Source: Monilinia fructicola (Eukaryota; Ascomycota; Leotiomycetes; Helotiales; Sclerotiniaceae). Taken from it: DNA of 64,000 nt. Under the pieces are notes generated by a model. The model was not told where the DNA came from. It did no database searches and worked only from the letters and a program-made list of their open reading frames with translations. Position 1 is the first letter of the stretch, and each line of letters begins with the position of its first letter. Positions 24,767-36,552 of the stretch are shown one piece after another. The stretch lies in contig VICG01000008.1 of the NCBI GenBank assembly GCA_008692225.1, positions 1,561,001-1,625,000 of the forward strand, given 5' to 3'. The position numbers and the translations under genes were made by a program.

Positions 24767-25105
24767 GGTGACTGGTCATTTATTGACGTTTGGAGGCCAA
24801 ATTTTTAAGACCAATTCCTTCTGCGACTCGAATGATCAAGCTTGGGTTGGTAGCCTCTTGATACTTCAATTTGAGCAAGAGATTTTCTTCCAATCGTCTA
24901 GTCAAAACTAAACTTATGGAACTTCTATCAGATGTTTCTATACTTGAATTGTTGAATGTTGAATTCATGAAATGTCTAGAAGCGACACACGTCTCAGAAT
25001 GCGACGAACTCGATATTTTTGTTGGAAAATAAAAGTTATAAGATTCCCACAAATGAATAATCATGTCCCTAACCGTTCGCATCGAAATCAATCTTCGTCA
25101 ATCTT
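24767..25105. other. Short intergenic spacer
   Basis: A 103-codon minus-strand frame here has no motif and is probably chance. The region should hold the HET 3' end and the promoter of the next gene. Confidence 0.4.
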
Positions 25106-26140
25106 ATGATGATTTTCTGCTCTCTTTTTTCCTTCACTCGAAGGCTACTGTCTTGGGACTTGCGACAAGACTGCGTTACCAACAAACAACCATTAGATGA
25201 CTCGAAAACACCATTCCGATTCAATACAACAACTTTTATTTCTCTCAGAAATCGAGGTATCTTCTATCGCCTTCCTCCGGAAATTACAATGCTGATCTGG
25301 GATCTATGCATCAAGAACGAAGAATTCCGAAACCGTGAACTACATTCACGTAATAAAAATCCCCGTTCGGACTGCGGAATAATACATGCCCTTTCAAGTG
25401 AGCAAGCCCTTATGAAGGGAATTCTATCTTTATTTTATAGCTCAACCGCCTTTGGGATGACAGAGATATATGGACTAAGAATTGCCCGACGGGAACCTTC
25501 AAAACATCTGAAAGTCAACTTGGCGGTTGTGATACCGTTATCACGCATCGTGCCCATGTACATAGAAGATACCCGCTACCCACAGAGTATACAGTTAGAT
25601 CTCTTTGAGATATTTTCCCTTGAGCTCCGAGAATTCCTGGCTACAGCCACCGTCGAACAACAATATCTATGGGGTGAACTATCAAATAGGATTGATTTCA
25701 ATAAAACCGTACGTACTATATCACTGCGCTTTCAGAGAACTCTGGATGCCCTCGATTTGCATTGCTTCTACCGAATTTTGGAGATATTTGAGAGCTTGGA
25801 AGAAATTGACATCGCGTACCTCGTCAGTACGCTTTGAGAACCCTCGTTTTACCGTAAGGATCTAATTCATTCCTTGGCTCGGATTTAATCTGCGTCGCTC
25901 ATAATTGACAGGATCCCTGCGCCAAAATGGGTACTTATTTGGTCTCCAGTGTTGTCTCATTCCAATCGACGTGAGAGGGATTTCTGGCGTATAACTCATC
26001 ATTGGCAAAGAGAGTATCGACGGTCCCGGAATGGACACCGGAATAGTCGAAGCTCTTTATGGTCCTCTATACTTCACCTCTGTAATCATCTAGGGCAGTT
26101 GGCGCGGCTCGCAGATCTCAAAACTGTCCTACATCGATAG
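25106..26140 (+). CDS. 2EXR / F-box-like hypothetical protein
   Basis: Unrecognised beyond an N-terminal motif GIFYRLPPEITMLIWDLC (about residues 49-66), the pattern of fungal 2EXR/F-box-like proteins. The first frame stops at 25837, but an open frame resumes after a GACAG acceptor at 25911 and runs to 26140. Donor GTACCT at 25816 joins it in frame, giving IDIA-IPAPKWVL and 312 aa (exons 25106-25815 and 25912-26140, intron 96 nt). That donor is not a strong consensus; GTCAGT or GTACGC nearby give early stops. Two adjacent ATGs at 25106 make the start plausible. Such proteins are often species-variable and found near HET genes. Confidence 0.6.
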
Positions 26141-28231
26141 TATTACAAACACACATGGATCTATTGCTTCTCTAGAAATAGAACATTGGTATTCAACGAG
26201 ATCTGGAAGAAGGGATGAATTTACTTCCATTTCAGAGGATGAGCATAAGCATCAAATCAACTTGGATCTGCACCTCCTGGAAGTCATGGGTGTCCGAACG
26301 AAGATACCAGCTTGGATATTCAAGCTGCATATCTCAACTTCAATCATCTGAATGCTGAAACATTAAAGTGATTTGGTTTTAGATGTCGAGATTGAGATAC
26401 CTCAATGATTGAATACAATATATATAACCTACCCCATTGTTCCATGGTAATTTGCAAACTCAGATGTATGATTTGATAGGAAACGACACGTGCCATACTT
26501 ATCATTTAGTTTGAACTTGACAATCTATATTCTTTTTCAACATGTCATAATCTAATACAGGAGTTGATACCATTCATTGAATACAAGATAAATATCGAAG
26601 AATCTTTATCTTGAGTGTTGAGACGCAACCGTATAACGATATTGTTCAAGTGATTTCAAGACATTAGCAAGACGGCTTTGTTGAAAACGGAGCCCGGTTT
26701 GTGAGGGTGTGTTGAGTTTTAGAAGATGGAAGTAGTTTTAACCTTTAAGGTTCCTATCTGGTAACCTCAGAAATGGGGCTGCTTTGGAAGAGCCAATATT
26801 CTAAATTTGAGCGGGTTCACTTCTCACCTAAGCCGCCACTATGAGGCCATGTAGACTGTTTACCTATCATGATATCGGCAATGTTGAGCCCTAACACAGT
26901 GTCTTAAAGTCTGAGGTTGTAACTAACCTTGGAAGTTTATGGAACGCCCTCACAGATCCAATGTTCCAAATTCATCATAAACATGGTGACAACGAAAGAA
27001 TACTATCGGGAAAGGGATCGTGTGACATTTGAGAGATCTTTACGAATAAGAGATACTAACCGTTCTAGACGCACTAGCTCCTCGAGGGTTATTATATAGT
27101 TGTCCATTCCATAGATCCTAGAGAGAAATACAACAATGATTATAACAATATAGTTAAGGGTTTATGAGTGCTGATAATTTTGACCCACGAAGTCATTACC
27201 AACAAATACTTTGCTGCTCGATGTACCCCGCTGTTCAGATCCTATTGCGTTACTCGGGCTTGAATGGTTTCGATGTTCGACTCGGGTTTGAACCAAAATA
27301 CTCCATGTTTACGCCTGATTGGAATATTGTGACCCGATGATAGGGTTGGCCTTGCTATAGCTCAATCTAAATTGAGTTAGCATTGGCGAGAAGAGAGAAA
27401 TTAAGGATTGGAAACTGTACTGCAGATTTTCAAGATTTAATGATTTTGCATTGTGAAGTATTGGGGTGATAGACACATGCTTGATAGATAAATAGGTACT
27501 GGAATTAGCCTACTAACGAAGTCTCTACGGTGATATGCGGAGTATGATCATCAGCTATTCACGGGGGACCGTTTTCGTGATCAACCTCGGGGCCGGCGTT
27601 GGTAGGTGCCAAGATTGATAGACACGGGTCTTTGGTAAATAATTCTAGCTTTTGATCAACAAAGGCTGCTGATCCTCAACATAGACAGCGAATTCGCTTG
27701 GCACGCAATGAGTAATATCTTGTTATGTCATTCATACGCACTCAATACAAGCCTCTTCTCCTCACTACATACCCGGAAAAAATAAATATAAAGATTCTTT
27801 TGGCTGAGACTGAACTCGTAAAAATACTCGGATAAGCCCCCTCTTTAGCATGTTCAAATAGAAGTTCAAAAAACTTCCTTCACAAAAGATCTCCCTCTGT
27901 GTTGGAAAGAGGCACTTTTTGGGGGGATTGTTTCAGGGGTAGCTTCGGCAAATCTGAGACATATGAGTGGCCATGAGAATGCGTCGACCCGCTTTCACCA
28001 AATGAACCTCGGTCGAGAAGGTAGACTTCCTTATCAAAGGAACATTTATTAGTTGGCGATCGAAGCACGAAGGGCATCAGGTTGCTTTCGAATCAATTCA
28101 TGTATCATACAAGGCCGGCTGGCATCATCTTATATTTAATTTGATCTTTTTCATACACAGTCACATTCCATTGAAAAGAACCGAAGTTCCGTGCAGACTC
28201 ATATTTTCCAGTTCTCTTCTGCGACACCAAA
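26141..28231. other. Intergenic, no gene recognised
   Basis: About 2.1 kb without a supportable frame on either strand. Confidence 0.45.
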
Positions 28232-29403
28232 ATGACTGACCGTCCAACGCTTGTCTCGCCTCCTCCAATCAATCCCTCAAAATCTGCCATTGAGAATGTG
28301 CTAGAGCTTCGAGAACTCAGTCAGATTGCACCAGTAAGTATTTGATGCCCGGAAAATGCCCTCAAAGATCACCCCCTAAACAATTGCTGACTACTCGTTC
28401 CCCCAACAGGATGTCTTCACAAACGCTTATCCTCTATGGCATCCTCCTGGAGCACGAGGCATATATGGAGGAGCAATCATCGCACAATGTCTTGCAGCAG
28501 CACAGTGTACAGTCCCCCATAATTTTACCGTACACAGCATGCACTGCTACTTCGTTCTAGCGGGAAATTCGGATTTACCAGTTATGTACTACGTCGAGCA
28601 TGTTCGCGAAGGCCGTTCATTCGCTACCCGCACAGTACAAGCACGTCAAAAAGGAAAATGTATATTCACAACTACGATGTCATTTGTGAGGGAGAACAGT
28701 GGAGGCAAAATGACAGTTGAGCATGCGGTTCCAATTCCCAAGGATATTCAACAACCAAATGAGGATGAAGAATTGCTCAAAATGGAGATGAAGACTGATA
28801 GTCCATTTATTAGCCAGAGGCTTGAGATCTTAAATGTAGAGTCTGGAGTGCCACATGAGAAGAGGATGAGGCAGTGGATTAAAGCAAGGGGGAGGATTAG
28901 TGATGAGGGTGGACATCAGGCGCATTTGAATGCTTTGGCTTATATGAGTGACAGCTATTTCATTGGAACGGTAGGAAGGATACACAACCTATGGAGATAT
29001 GGGAGTGAAGGGAAGCAAAAGAAGAAGGATGGAGAGAATGACATAGAGAATGAAAAATATGTGAGGAAGCTGAAAGAATCAGAAGGGTTCGGGCATGATT
29101 TGAATAATGAGGAGAAGAGACCAGAGATTGGAATGGTAGTTAGTTTGGATCATACCATATACTTCCATGAGCCAAGGAGATTTAGGGCAGATGAATGGAT
29201 GTTCACGGAAATGTCTAGTCCATGGTCAGGGGAAGGGAGAGGAGTGGTCACACAGCATATGTTTGCCAAGGATGGCACGCTAATTGCTACTTGTTTTCAA
29301 GAGGTATGTTGATCGTTCAGAGTGATGATTGACTTGTTGCTAATGAGCTGTGTAGGGCGTTGTGAGACTTAACCAGGATGGCTCAGAGAAAGCCAAGATA
29401 TGA
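28232..29403 (+). CDS. Acyl-CoA thioesterase II (TesB/PTE1 family), probably peroxisomal
   Basis: Hydrolyses acyl-CoA to free acid and CoA; the fungal members usually act in peroxisomal beta-oxidation. Exons 28232-28333, 28410-29303 and 29356-29403 (introns 76 and 52 nt, both phase 0) give 347 aa. The double hot-dog fold is shown by GIYGGAIIAQCLAAA and HSMHCYFVLAGN in the first half and LDHTIYFHE, SSPWSGEGRG and CFQEGVVRL in the second. The Asp (about 281), Ser (about 307) and Gln (about 331) fit the TesB catalytic triad. The spliced C-terminus is AKI, a known variant of the SKL peroxisomal targeting signal (seen in Candida tropicalis). Without the last 48-nt exon this signal is lost. A Lys-rich insert near residue 235 is probably a surface loop. 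Confidence 0.93.
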
Positions 29404-30367
29404 ATAAGGTTATCTCTGGGCATAATGGGGATATTTCTAGGAACCTTGACTACTAGGTACAATAAATAGAAACAAAGGGGGGCAATTGATTGAGGCAGCA
29501 GAGTATTATTGCAAGTCATCTTCTTTTTTAATTAGACATTTAGATTTCATTTACGATACCATATTTGTACCATGGGGGGGGAGGGGAGGGGGGTCATGGC
29601 TCTTGCGGCAACCCATGGTACCAGACAGAAGAAAGCTCAAAGTAATGACAGAGAGCTTGAGGAAACCTGAGCACTTGATTTCGCATCTATCTGCTATATA
29701 TGCATCTTCGTGTGTGCACTATTGAGACATCTAGACATAAGGGCTTACCAACCTACAAAGGCACGGCTAATCCATGGATAGCTGCGTCTGCATTGATAGT
29801 GGCATTGACATGTGACTGTGGATCGTCTAGTTGAGTTGGCTGTTATTTTTGAAACAAGTTTCATGCATCTTAGTACCTAAAATAGGAAAAGAACACGGTG
29901 TGGTACATAGATACTTATTATATCCTCATCGCTCAACCTCTAACTGATAGATTACTTGTTCAATATCAGGTAATTAATTACTCATTCATTACCTCTCAAT
30001 TCGAAGCAGACTCCATAGCCTTGCTAAGCCGGCCATTTAGCCTCAGCCTCAGCCTCAGCCTCGTTTACGTCACCACGGAGATTTCGAGCTCCGCTCCCGA
30101 AATTTGTTTGCTTGCCTAACTTTAGTTTGGTGCCTGGAAATTGAACCTCTCATGGAACAGCCAGCAGGGGCCAAACAATTGCAATATTAATTCACTTCAG
30201 CTGACGACGTGTTCGTGATAACAGTTGGTATCAACTCTTCGAGAATTGATCTCTAAACAACTTATCTCGAAGGGACTACTCGGCTTGCAATTTCTGAAAA
30301 CACCGCGATTGCGTGAAGTTGAACAGATCTCCGAGATTTCCATTCGAGAGCTTACGCAGCGTATTCA
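29404..30367. other. Intergenic, thioesterase to EFR3
   Basis: No gene supported. Includes a G-run at 29573-29590 and a CAGCCT repeat at 30039-30062, which lies in the presumed EFR3 promoter or leader. Confidence 0.5.
30039..30062. repeat. AGCCTC hexanucleotide repeat
   Basis: Four perfect tandem copies, about 300 bp upstream of the EFR3 start. Confidence 0.8.
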
Positions 30368-33300
30368 ATGCATGCCATACGGCAGAAATGCCGTCCCAAG
30401 CATCAGGTTCTTATACTGAAATGCTACCCCAAAACAACAAAGGGGGCAGTTGATGTCAAACCGAATTCCAGTGAACTGAGTTATCTCTTGTTCTATGCGA
30501 CGACACGAAGGAGTAAGGTGCAGAAGGTTGGGGAGTTTCTGGAAAAGAAGACCGCAAGTGATGTTTGGAGAGCTAGAATAGGGTTTGTTGATGAGTCGAA
30601 ACTTCTGCTGTAAAATATGCTGATTTGAGAAATAGAAATGTTCAAGTTACCCTCCAGATTTTGGCAGCTTTGATCGAGAAAGCACCTCGCGACTTACCTC
30701 TATATGCACCTTACGTTCTGAAGATTTTCAATATCGTACTTCGTGCGGAAGATGTTACGATGGTGGAATCCTCAATACCTACCTTCCAGGCCTTTTGTGA
30801 GAATCACGATATGGCAAGTCTCTCCGCAGATCAAGAGTATCTTCACCAGTATGAGGAGATTGTGCAGATATACGCGTCCTTTGCTTCTACGAGAACACAG
30901 ACGACACCCAAAGCTCAAAGTGCACCAGTCTCTATAAGATGGAGGAGTCTCGGTCTGCAAGCAGTCAAAAGTGTAGCATCCTCGCAAGCTTTGTCAACAG
31001 TAGCAGGAAGACAATTGGATGTGATCGTGCCGATACTATTGGAGAACATATGGACAGATAACGAGGATTTCCTTGAGGTCCTACAACAACGAGCTGAATC
31101 AGAAGAGAGCATAGGAACGGAAAAGTCATTGTTAAAGAGAAGGGCTAGTAATGCAACAGTTCGAACAGTTGATACGGCAGGGGAGAATCCTACCGCCCTA
31201 TCCGGAACCACAGCGGATGCGGATAAACTGGCAGAGGAGAACATTGGTGTTTTGGCCATGCAATGTTTGAAACAAATATTCGTCGTGAACAACCGATCTC
31301 AAATCCATGGAGCTACGACAGCGGTGTTGAATTTCGTCTCTGACCGGGTTCATCGGCAAGAATCGGTTATCAAGAATGGCCCAAACGAGAACTGCAAAGG
31401 ATGGGGCCCCCAGATTTTCGAAATGATTGCCAGGTGGACACCAGTCCAAGACCGATATGTCATTTTGGTGACGGCTATGGATAGTTTGGTACGAACTGAC
31501 CAAATCGAAGCCACTCTCATGCAACAACTGGTCCTTGCAACTATGGTAGACTCGTTGCTCAAATCTGATATCAACTTGATAGGATTAAGTGTAATGGATG
31601 TTCTACTGGGCCTGATACAACACATCCTGATTGTTCTTCAACTTGGAAATGTTGGTGGACCTCATCTTCAGCCAGATAATGGTGTTGATGAAAAGAACGA
31701 TGTTGATACTTTGGACGCACCCATCACCTCTGAAACTGCCCTGGTGCCAACAGATACTCGAAAGGACCTTTTGGCAAGACTACAGAATTGTATTGGAGAT
31801 TTAGCCACTCACGTATATTATGCGGATCAGATATCTGACATGGTTTCTGCTATTCTCTTACGTTTGAAGCCCTCACCTTCATCCCCAGTTCCAAGCACTG
31901 TTGCAGCCATTGAAGATCCAAATTCGGCAACGGAAGCTCTCTTATCTGGTACTAACATGACCGAAGATCCAAATACTGATGGGTTCTTTTCGTTCGATAC
32001 TGCTAAGATCAAAGCCCTTGAATCAATAAAATTAATTTTGCTTGTAGCAAGTAACAAAACGATGACAGCCGGGAATTTGGGAAGAAACAGGGTTCCAATT
32101 AAGACTTGGGAGGGAACACAATGGTTGCTACGCGACATGGATGGACGTGTTAGAAAGGCATACGCTGATGCTCTATTGACATGGCTTGAAATGGAAGTCA
32201 CCAAGGATGACCAACGCGTTTTCGACGAGAAGCCAAAGGGATTGATGAAGAGTGCACGTGACGAATCATCCACCAACCTCGCGAAGAGAGCAGCGTCGAA
32301 TGCATCAAAGCCAGAGAAACCTTCTAGATCATCCCGATCGACATTCTTACAGCTTCTCCATCTTGCTATTTACGAAAATGCCATGCAATTTGTAGATAAC
32401 GAGAACGATATAGTCCTTCTACACCTCCTTCTCACGAACCTCATCAAAAACTTAGGAGTAAATGCAGTCAGAAGTGGATTGCCTATGATGTTCCGGTTAC
32501 AGGAGGACATAGAATCATTTGAGCTACCTGTTCAAAGGGTCAGACTTGGTAGCTTGTGTCTTGCGTACTTCTGGACTTTGTGCGAAAAGTTTGAGATTGA
32601 AACGTCACCCGCTGGCAAAACAGTTCAAGATGAGATCCGTCAACGACAAAAAGCAATGTTTTGGGTGGATAACATACGCTTTCCCCCCGTTCAACTTCAT
32701 AAGATAGGCACACCAGGCAGAACGACATCTCAACAAAGGCAATCTACGAATTATGCTGGAGCGGACGCCTTATCACATTTCGATGATCGATTTGAAATGG
32801 TGAAACTGATCTCTTTATCATATGCGGCATCTCTAAATTCTCCTCCTAATAGCCCCCCGACTTCTCCTGGACGAAGTTTCACTCATCCAACGCTTAGTGT
32901 AGATATTTCTACATCAACACGGGATGCCGTTGTACCGGAAAAGATCAAGGAAGAAATGATGTCGGAATGGAACAAGGAATCCGTGATTGCCGTTGCTCAG
33001 GAAAGTAGCAGGACTGCCTCAATCAGTGGCTCACGGGCAGGCACAACAACCACGCGCCATCGTAATTTTCTTACCATTAACGGACTCGGTAACAGTAGTA
33101 ATAGTGGAACAGCATCGCCTATTGGTGGCTATAACTCCAAAAGTGGCCCGAATTCAACGTATGGAACCACCAGCGGTATTGGAGCAATGCATAAACTACG
33201 AAAAGGTGGTGGGAACTCACCTGCTCCTACTAGTGAATCGAGTCGAGGATCAGTGACGAGAGTTGATCATCTGAAGCGAGTTCTGTCTGGTCAGTCGGCA

Positions 33301-33804
33301 GCTTTACCGGGCACTAGGGCGGGCGCACCTCAGAGTGATGCAAGTAGTGAGAGTATGGTTAGTTATGACTTCTCAACTTCGGAAATATCTATCAACACGT
33401 ACAATCAGCAGAACGCTTCGGGCATAGAACGATCAGCTTCTATGCGTTCAGCCGGACGATCGAGATCGAAGTCACGAGACAGAGTTCCCAGTTATATGGA
33501 ACGCCCTTTGACCTCCAGCCCCTCAGATGTAGCACAAGATGGTACAACAGTTCCCCCTGTTCCACCACTTCCATCCTCGCTTGCGGGCGAACAAGTCTCG
33601 ATTCATGATCAAGCGCATAATCATTCTCCAGAAAGTTATCGGCCTGAACGAGGCACGAAAAGAAGCACGAAGAGTAGGGCAGGTGGATATCCAAGTATGC
33701 CATGGGGCGAGGAAAATGGGAAGGTGGTAGACCTTCAAGATCTACTCAGTGGTATTGACGTTGATGCAGACGAAAAGGGGAATGTTGGCATGCCTCCTTA
33801 TTAA
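30368..33804 (+). CDS. EFR3: EFR3, plasma-membrane PI4-kinase scaffold
   Basis: EFR3 anchors the Stt4 phosphatidylinositol 4-kinase complex at the plasma membrane (family knowledge). Exons 30368-30582 and 30636-33804 flank a 53-nt intron (donor GTTTGT, acceptor AATAG). Splicing restores WRARIG-NVQVTLQIL and gives 1127 aa. The N-terminus, MHAIRQKCRPKHQVLILKCY, carries the conserved Cys and basic residues used for palmitoylation and membrane contact, then TTKGAVDVKPNSSELSYLLF. Helical-repeat sequence fills the first 700 residues. The last 350 are disordered and Ser/Thr/Pro-rich with basic patches (GRSRSKSRDR) and proline runs (PPVPPLPSS), ending DLLSGIDVDADEKG. The frame is clean over 3.2 kb, a useful contrast with the broken genes after 54 kb. 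Confidence 0.95.
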
Positions 33805-33955
33805 GGTATCTAATATCAGAGGTTTTGAAGATACATAAAATCTATTATGTCCAGTCGAGATGGTACATTGCATATAATTTATGGTATAGATCTTTATTAC
33901 TATACCTCATTTGGTGAGCATGGCGTTTTGGTACTAGCGAAGACTTGCGGGATAT

Positions 33956-34456
33956 CTACTGCTGAGTTGAGCTATTGGAATTGATTCTGACGGAAGAAAT
34001 GGTTAAGGGCATCTTGCGGATATTGGTAGCTGGTACATAATGTTGAGGAAAATGAAAACATATTAAATTGTCGAAATGTAGCCGGCTGGGTGATTCACAC
34101 TCGACTCGATACCTTACGAGCAAGTTGGGTGATTTCAAACAACCGTACTCTTGAAGCCAGAAATCTATAGACATAGCCTCGGTCTCAGGCAAAGGTGGAG
34201 ACACGTGATCACGCATGGTTCGCATACGATTTCCGAACCATGGTATTCCTTCCGGGCAAGCCAAACCTCGAATTTCGTCATTCTCTTCCCAACCATTCGT
34301 TGCCGATAGTCTTCGCTGCTCAATACAACCTTGCAAAGAAGACACGCGGCCCAAATTTATCCCGATTCTAGCGGCGATTGAATGGCTAGAGGTCTTGATG
34401 GGTGTATGCATGGAGAGCAAGTCTTCAAATACCGCGGCTTCACTTCGAACAACCAA
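33956..34456 (-). CDS. Hypothetical ORF, 166 codons, low support
   Basis: An open frame from an ATG-like start to stop without a recognised domain. Composition is protein-like (mixed charged and aromatic residues, e.g. PWFGNRMRTMRDHVSPPLPE) but nothing identifies it, and an overlapping plus-strand frame of 111 codons exists. It lies just downstream of, and convergent with, EFR3. It could be a small species-specific gene, a UTR frame or chance. Confidence 0.22.
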   Translation of the reverse strand: MVVRSEAAVFEDLLSMHTPIKTSSHSIAARIGINLGRVSSLQGCIEQRRLSATNGWEENDEIRGLACPEGIPWFGNRMRTMRDHVSPPLPETEAMSIDFWLQEYGCLKSPNLLVRYRVECESPSRLHFDNLICFHFPQHYVPATNIRKMPLTISSVRINSNSSTQQ

Positions 34457-35307
34457 ATCAGGAAAATACTACTGTGGATACTCCGGTCACTGTTGTGCCA
34501 AGGCTATAGGATTGCCCGACACTGCACCATATATTCCTTATAAGCTGTGAAGGTTGCTAGTTTCATGCTGGTCACAATGTGGCTCCTCAAATCATTCATC
34601 GTGGCAGTGCAGTACATGGAGTAGCCAAACACTTACGTGACCAGCTGCGGGTGTATTTTGACTACCCTTGAGGAGGGTGGTAGAATTTTAAATGTTGAAC
34701 CAATACTTAAGGTTCTTCCAAACCCGCACCGCTACTAAGCCCCCTAAGCATGAGATGAAGCTATTCACACATACCACGTCTCCAAAGTGAACCAAATGCG
34801 TTGATTATGTCGATAAATAGATGTATCATGAAATGAATAGCTTTTGTACTGCTGATTGCGGAGATATCGGACACCGAGCTGAGCTTGTGCGTCAACCCTT
34901 TTAAAAGGCAGATGAAGAGTAGAGGCTGGCAACATGTAGGGTGGGAATGAAAGGGCAGTGATCTGTCGGATGATTGAAGATTGCAAAATCCGCGTCTCGG
35001 TGCACCTCACAGTTTCAAGGTAGAAAGGATAATGGTCCATGTGCTGCAGTAATCATACACTTTTGTCCTGCGAACAGTCCCGAATATAATTCTTAGTCCT
35101 GCATCATGCACCTTGCCGGGGAATGAATGGCCTTTATTCCTAGTTACTGATCACAATTGTCAAAATTCTGGAGACGAGTATCTGCTTGCAGAGTGCCATA
35201 GGATAGTTTGTGTAGCGACGAGGGTACATCGGTACGTACTCTAGACCCCGTAGCCTCCTATATCAAGGCCTAGCGATCCTTCCTCAGCCCCCATAATCTG
35301 CACTGAA

Positions 35308-35502
35308 GTGCTCGATGAGTTCTCTAGATTTGGCAAACATCTCATTAATTTGGCATCTTTGGGGTCTGGAGGATTCGCGGTTGTTTTCGAAGTATGGGGG
35401 CTGATTGTAAAAGTGAACGTATATCAAATTAGACTCTGCTCGCAATTGCAATTTCGAAAAAGCTTTGGAGATTTCAAAAATTTCCGCTATTCTTTACCTT
35501 GA
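35308..35502 (+). other. Possible protein-kinase glycine-loop remnant
   Basis: A short frame without a proper ATG reads LASLGSGGFAVVFEVWG then LIVKV, which resembles a kinase G-x-G-x-F-A-x-V-F-E loop followed by a short strand with VK. No downstream HRD or DFG motif could be found in the following kilobase, in any frame. If real it is a relic; chance resemblance is quite possible. Confidence 0.2.
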
Positions 35503-36552
35503 AAGCCTATGAAGGTTTGATTTCATGATTAGAGCCTTCTTGAAAACCTCCTACATGCAAAGATGAACCTAGAAGTCCATTCTATTCCTTTCTCGAGATA
35601 ACCCTTGCAAAAGGCGTTTGGAGGAGAGGACTGTTATGCTCTTCAGGTCATCTGCTCTGCAAAATCATTACACAACCTCATACTTCTCGCAGACAAGAGC
35701 TTTTGCATTTATCCGTCACCGAGTATCTATCAAAATGTAATTCACAGTATTCCTCCTGTCCTTTCCTGCGCCGAGTAGCCTCCGGACTCTAAGTATCCAC
35801 ACAGTTCTATCGGGGAGAAACGAGGCAAAGACTGAATGCAGTGAGATCAACATTCATTGTATTACGGGCAGCAGCTAATTTGATTTCCAGTACCATATTC
35901 CTTATTCTATCAGTTACATCCTGCCAATCAGGATGTCTTCTACCAAACATACCTGCGGACTTACCATACATTCAAGGCTAATTTCGCAGGACTATGCAAG
36001 TTGCCATGAACTGATTACAATCACCTCACTTATCGCCTATACTGGAAGCAGTTACAGACTTTAGAAATGGGCGACAGTCCTTTCCAATTGCAAGCTGCAA
36101 GCGACTGTTTTTGATTTGCCACGAATACTGTCTCTCATGTATAAAATGATGGTCTGGGGAGGGGTAGCACTACCCGGTCATTGTTGAAGTACAGAAGTAC
36201 ACTAGGCCTTACAGGATGATATTGAATTGAGCTTCTCTCGCTCTAGAATATTTGGCAGACTTTAATATAAGCTTGAAAGATATCCCGCAAGTTGTCGCAC
36301 TTCCTTCGAAGATTGTTGATCTCTCACTCTACCCCTCAAAACAATACTTGATGAGGCCAGGCGTGGGCAAATCCAGAACATTAGTGAGCTCTCGTTCCAT
36401 GCCCAAAGTCAGAAATATGTTTTACTCATATCTAACATCACCTTAGTTCTTCCACTTTGCTGAGAAGATTCGCGGTTCTTGTCTCATATCTATGAACAAA
36501 AAAGTCTTCGCTACGCAAGCAAGACTTTCTTTTGTCATTGGCATTGAGGCAC

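Larger units (their letters stand above)
33805..36552. other. Intergenic with possible degenerate coding remnants
   Basis: About 2.7 kb. It includes a 166-codon minus-strand frame (33956-34456) and a kinase-loop-like fragment (35308-35502), both listed separately. Otherwise nothing recognisable. Confidence 0.4.

Noticed and set aside
24780..25091. 103-codon minus-strand frame between the HET and 2EXR genes
   Set aside because: No motif, no splice partners, and it overlaps the promoter of the next gene.
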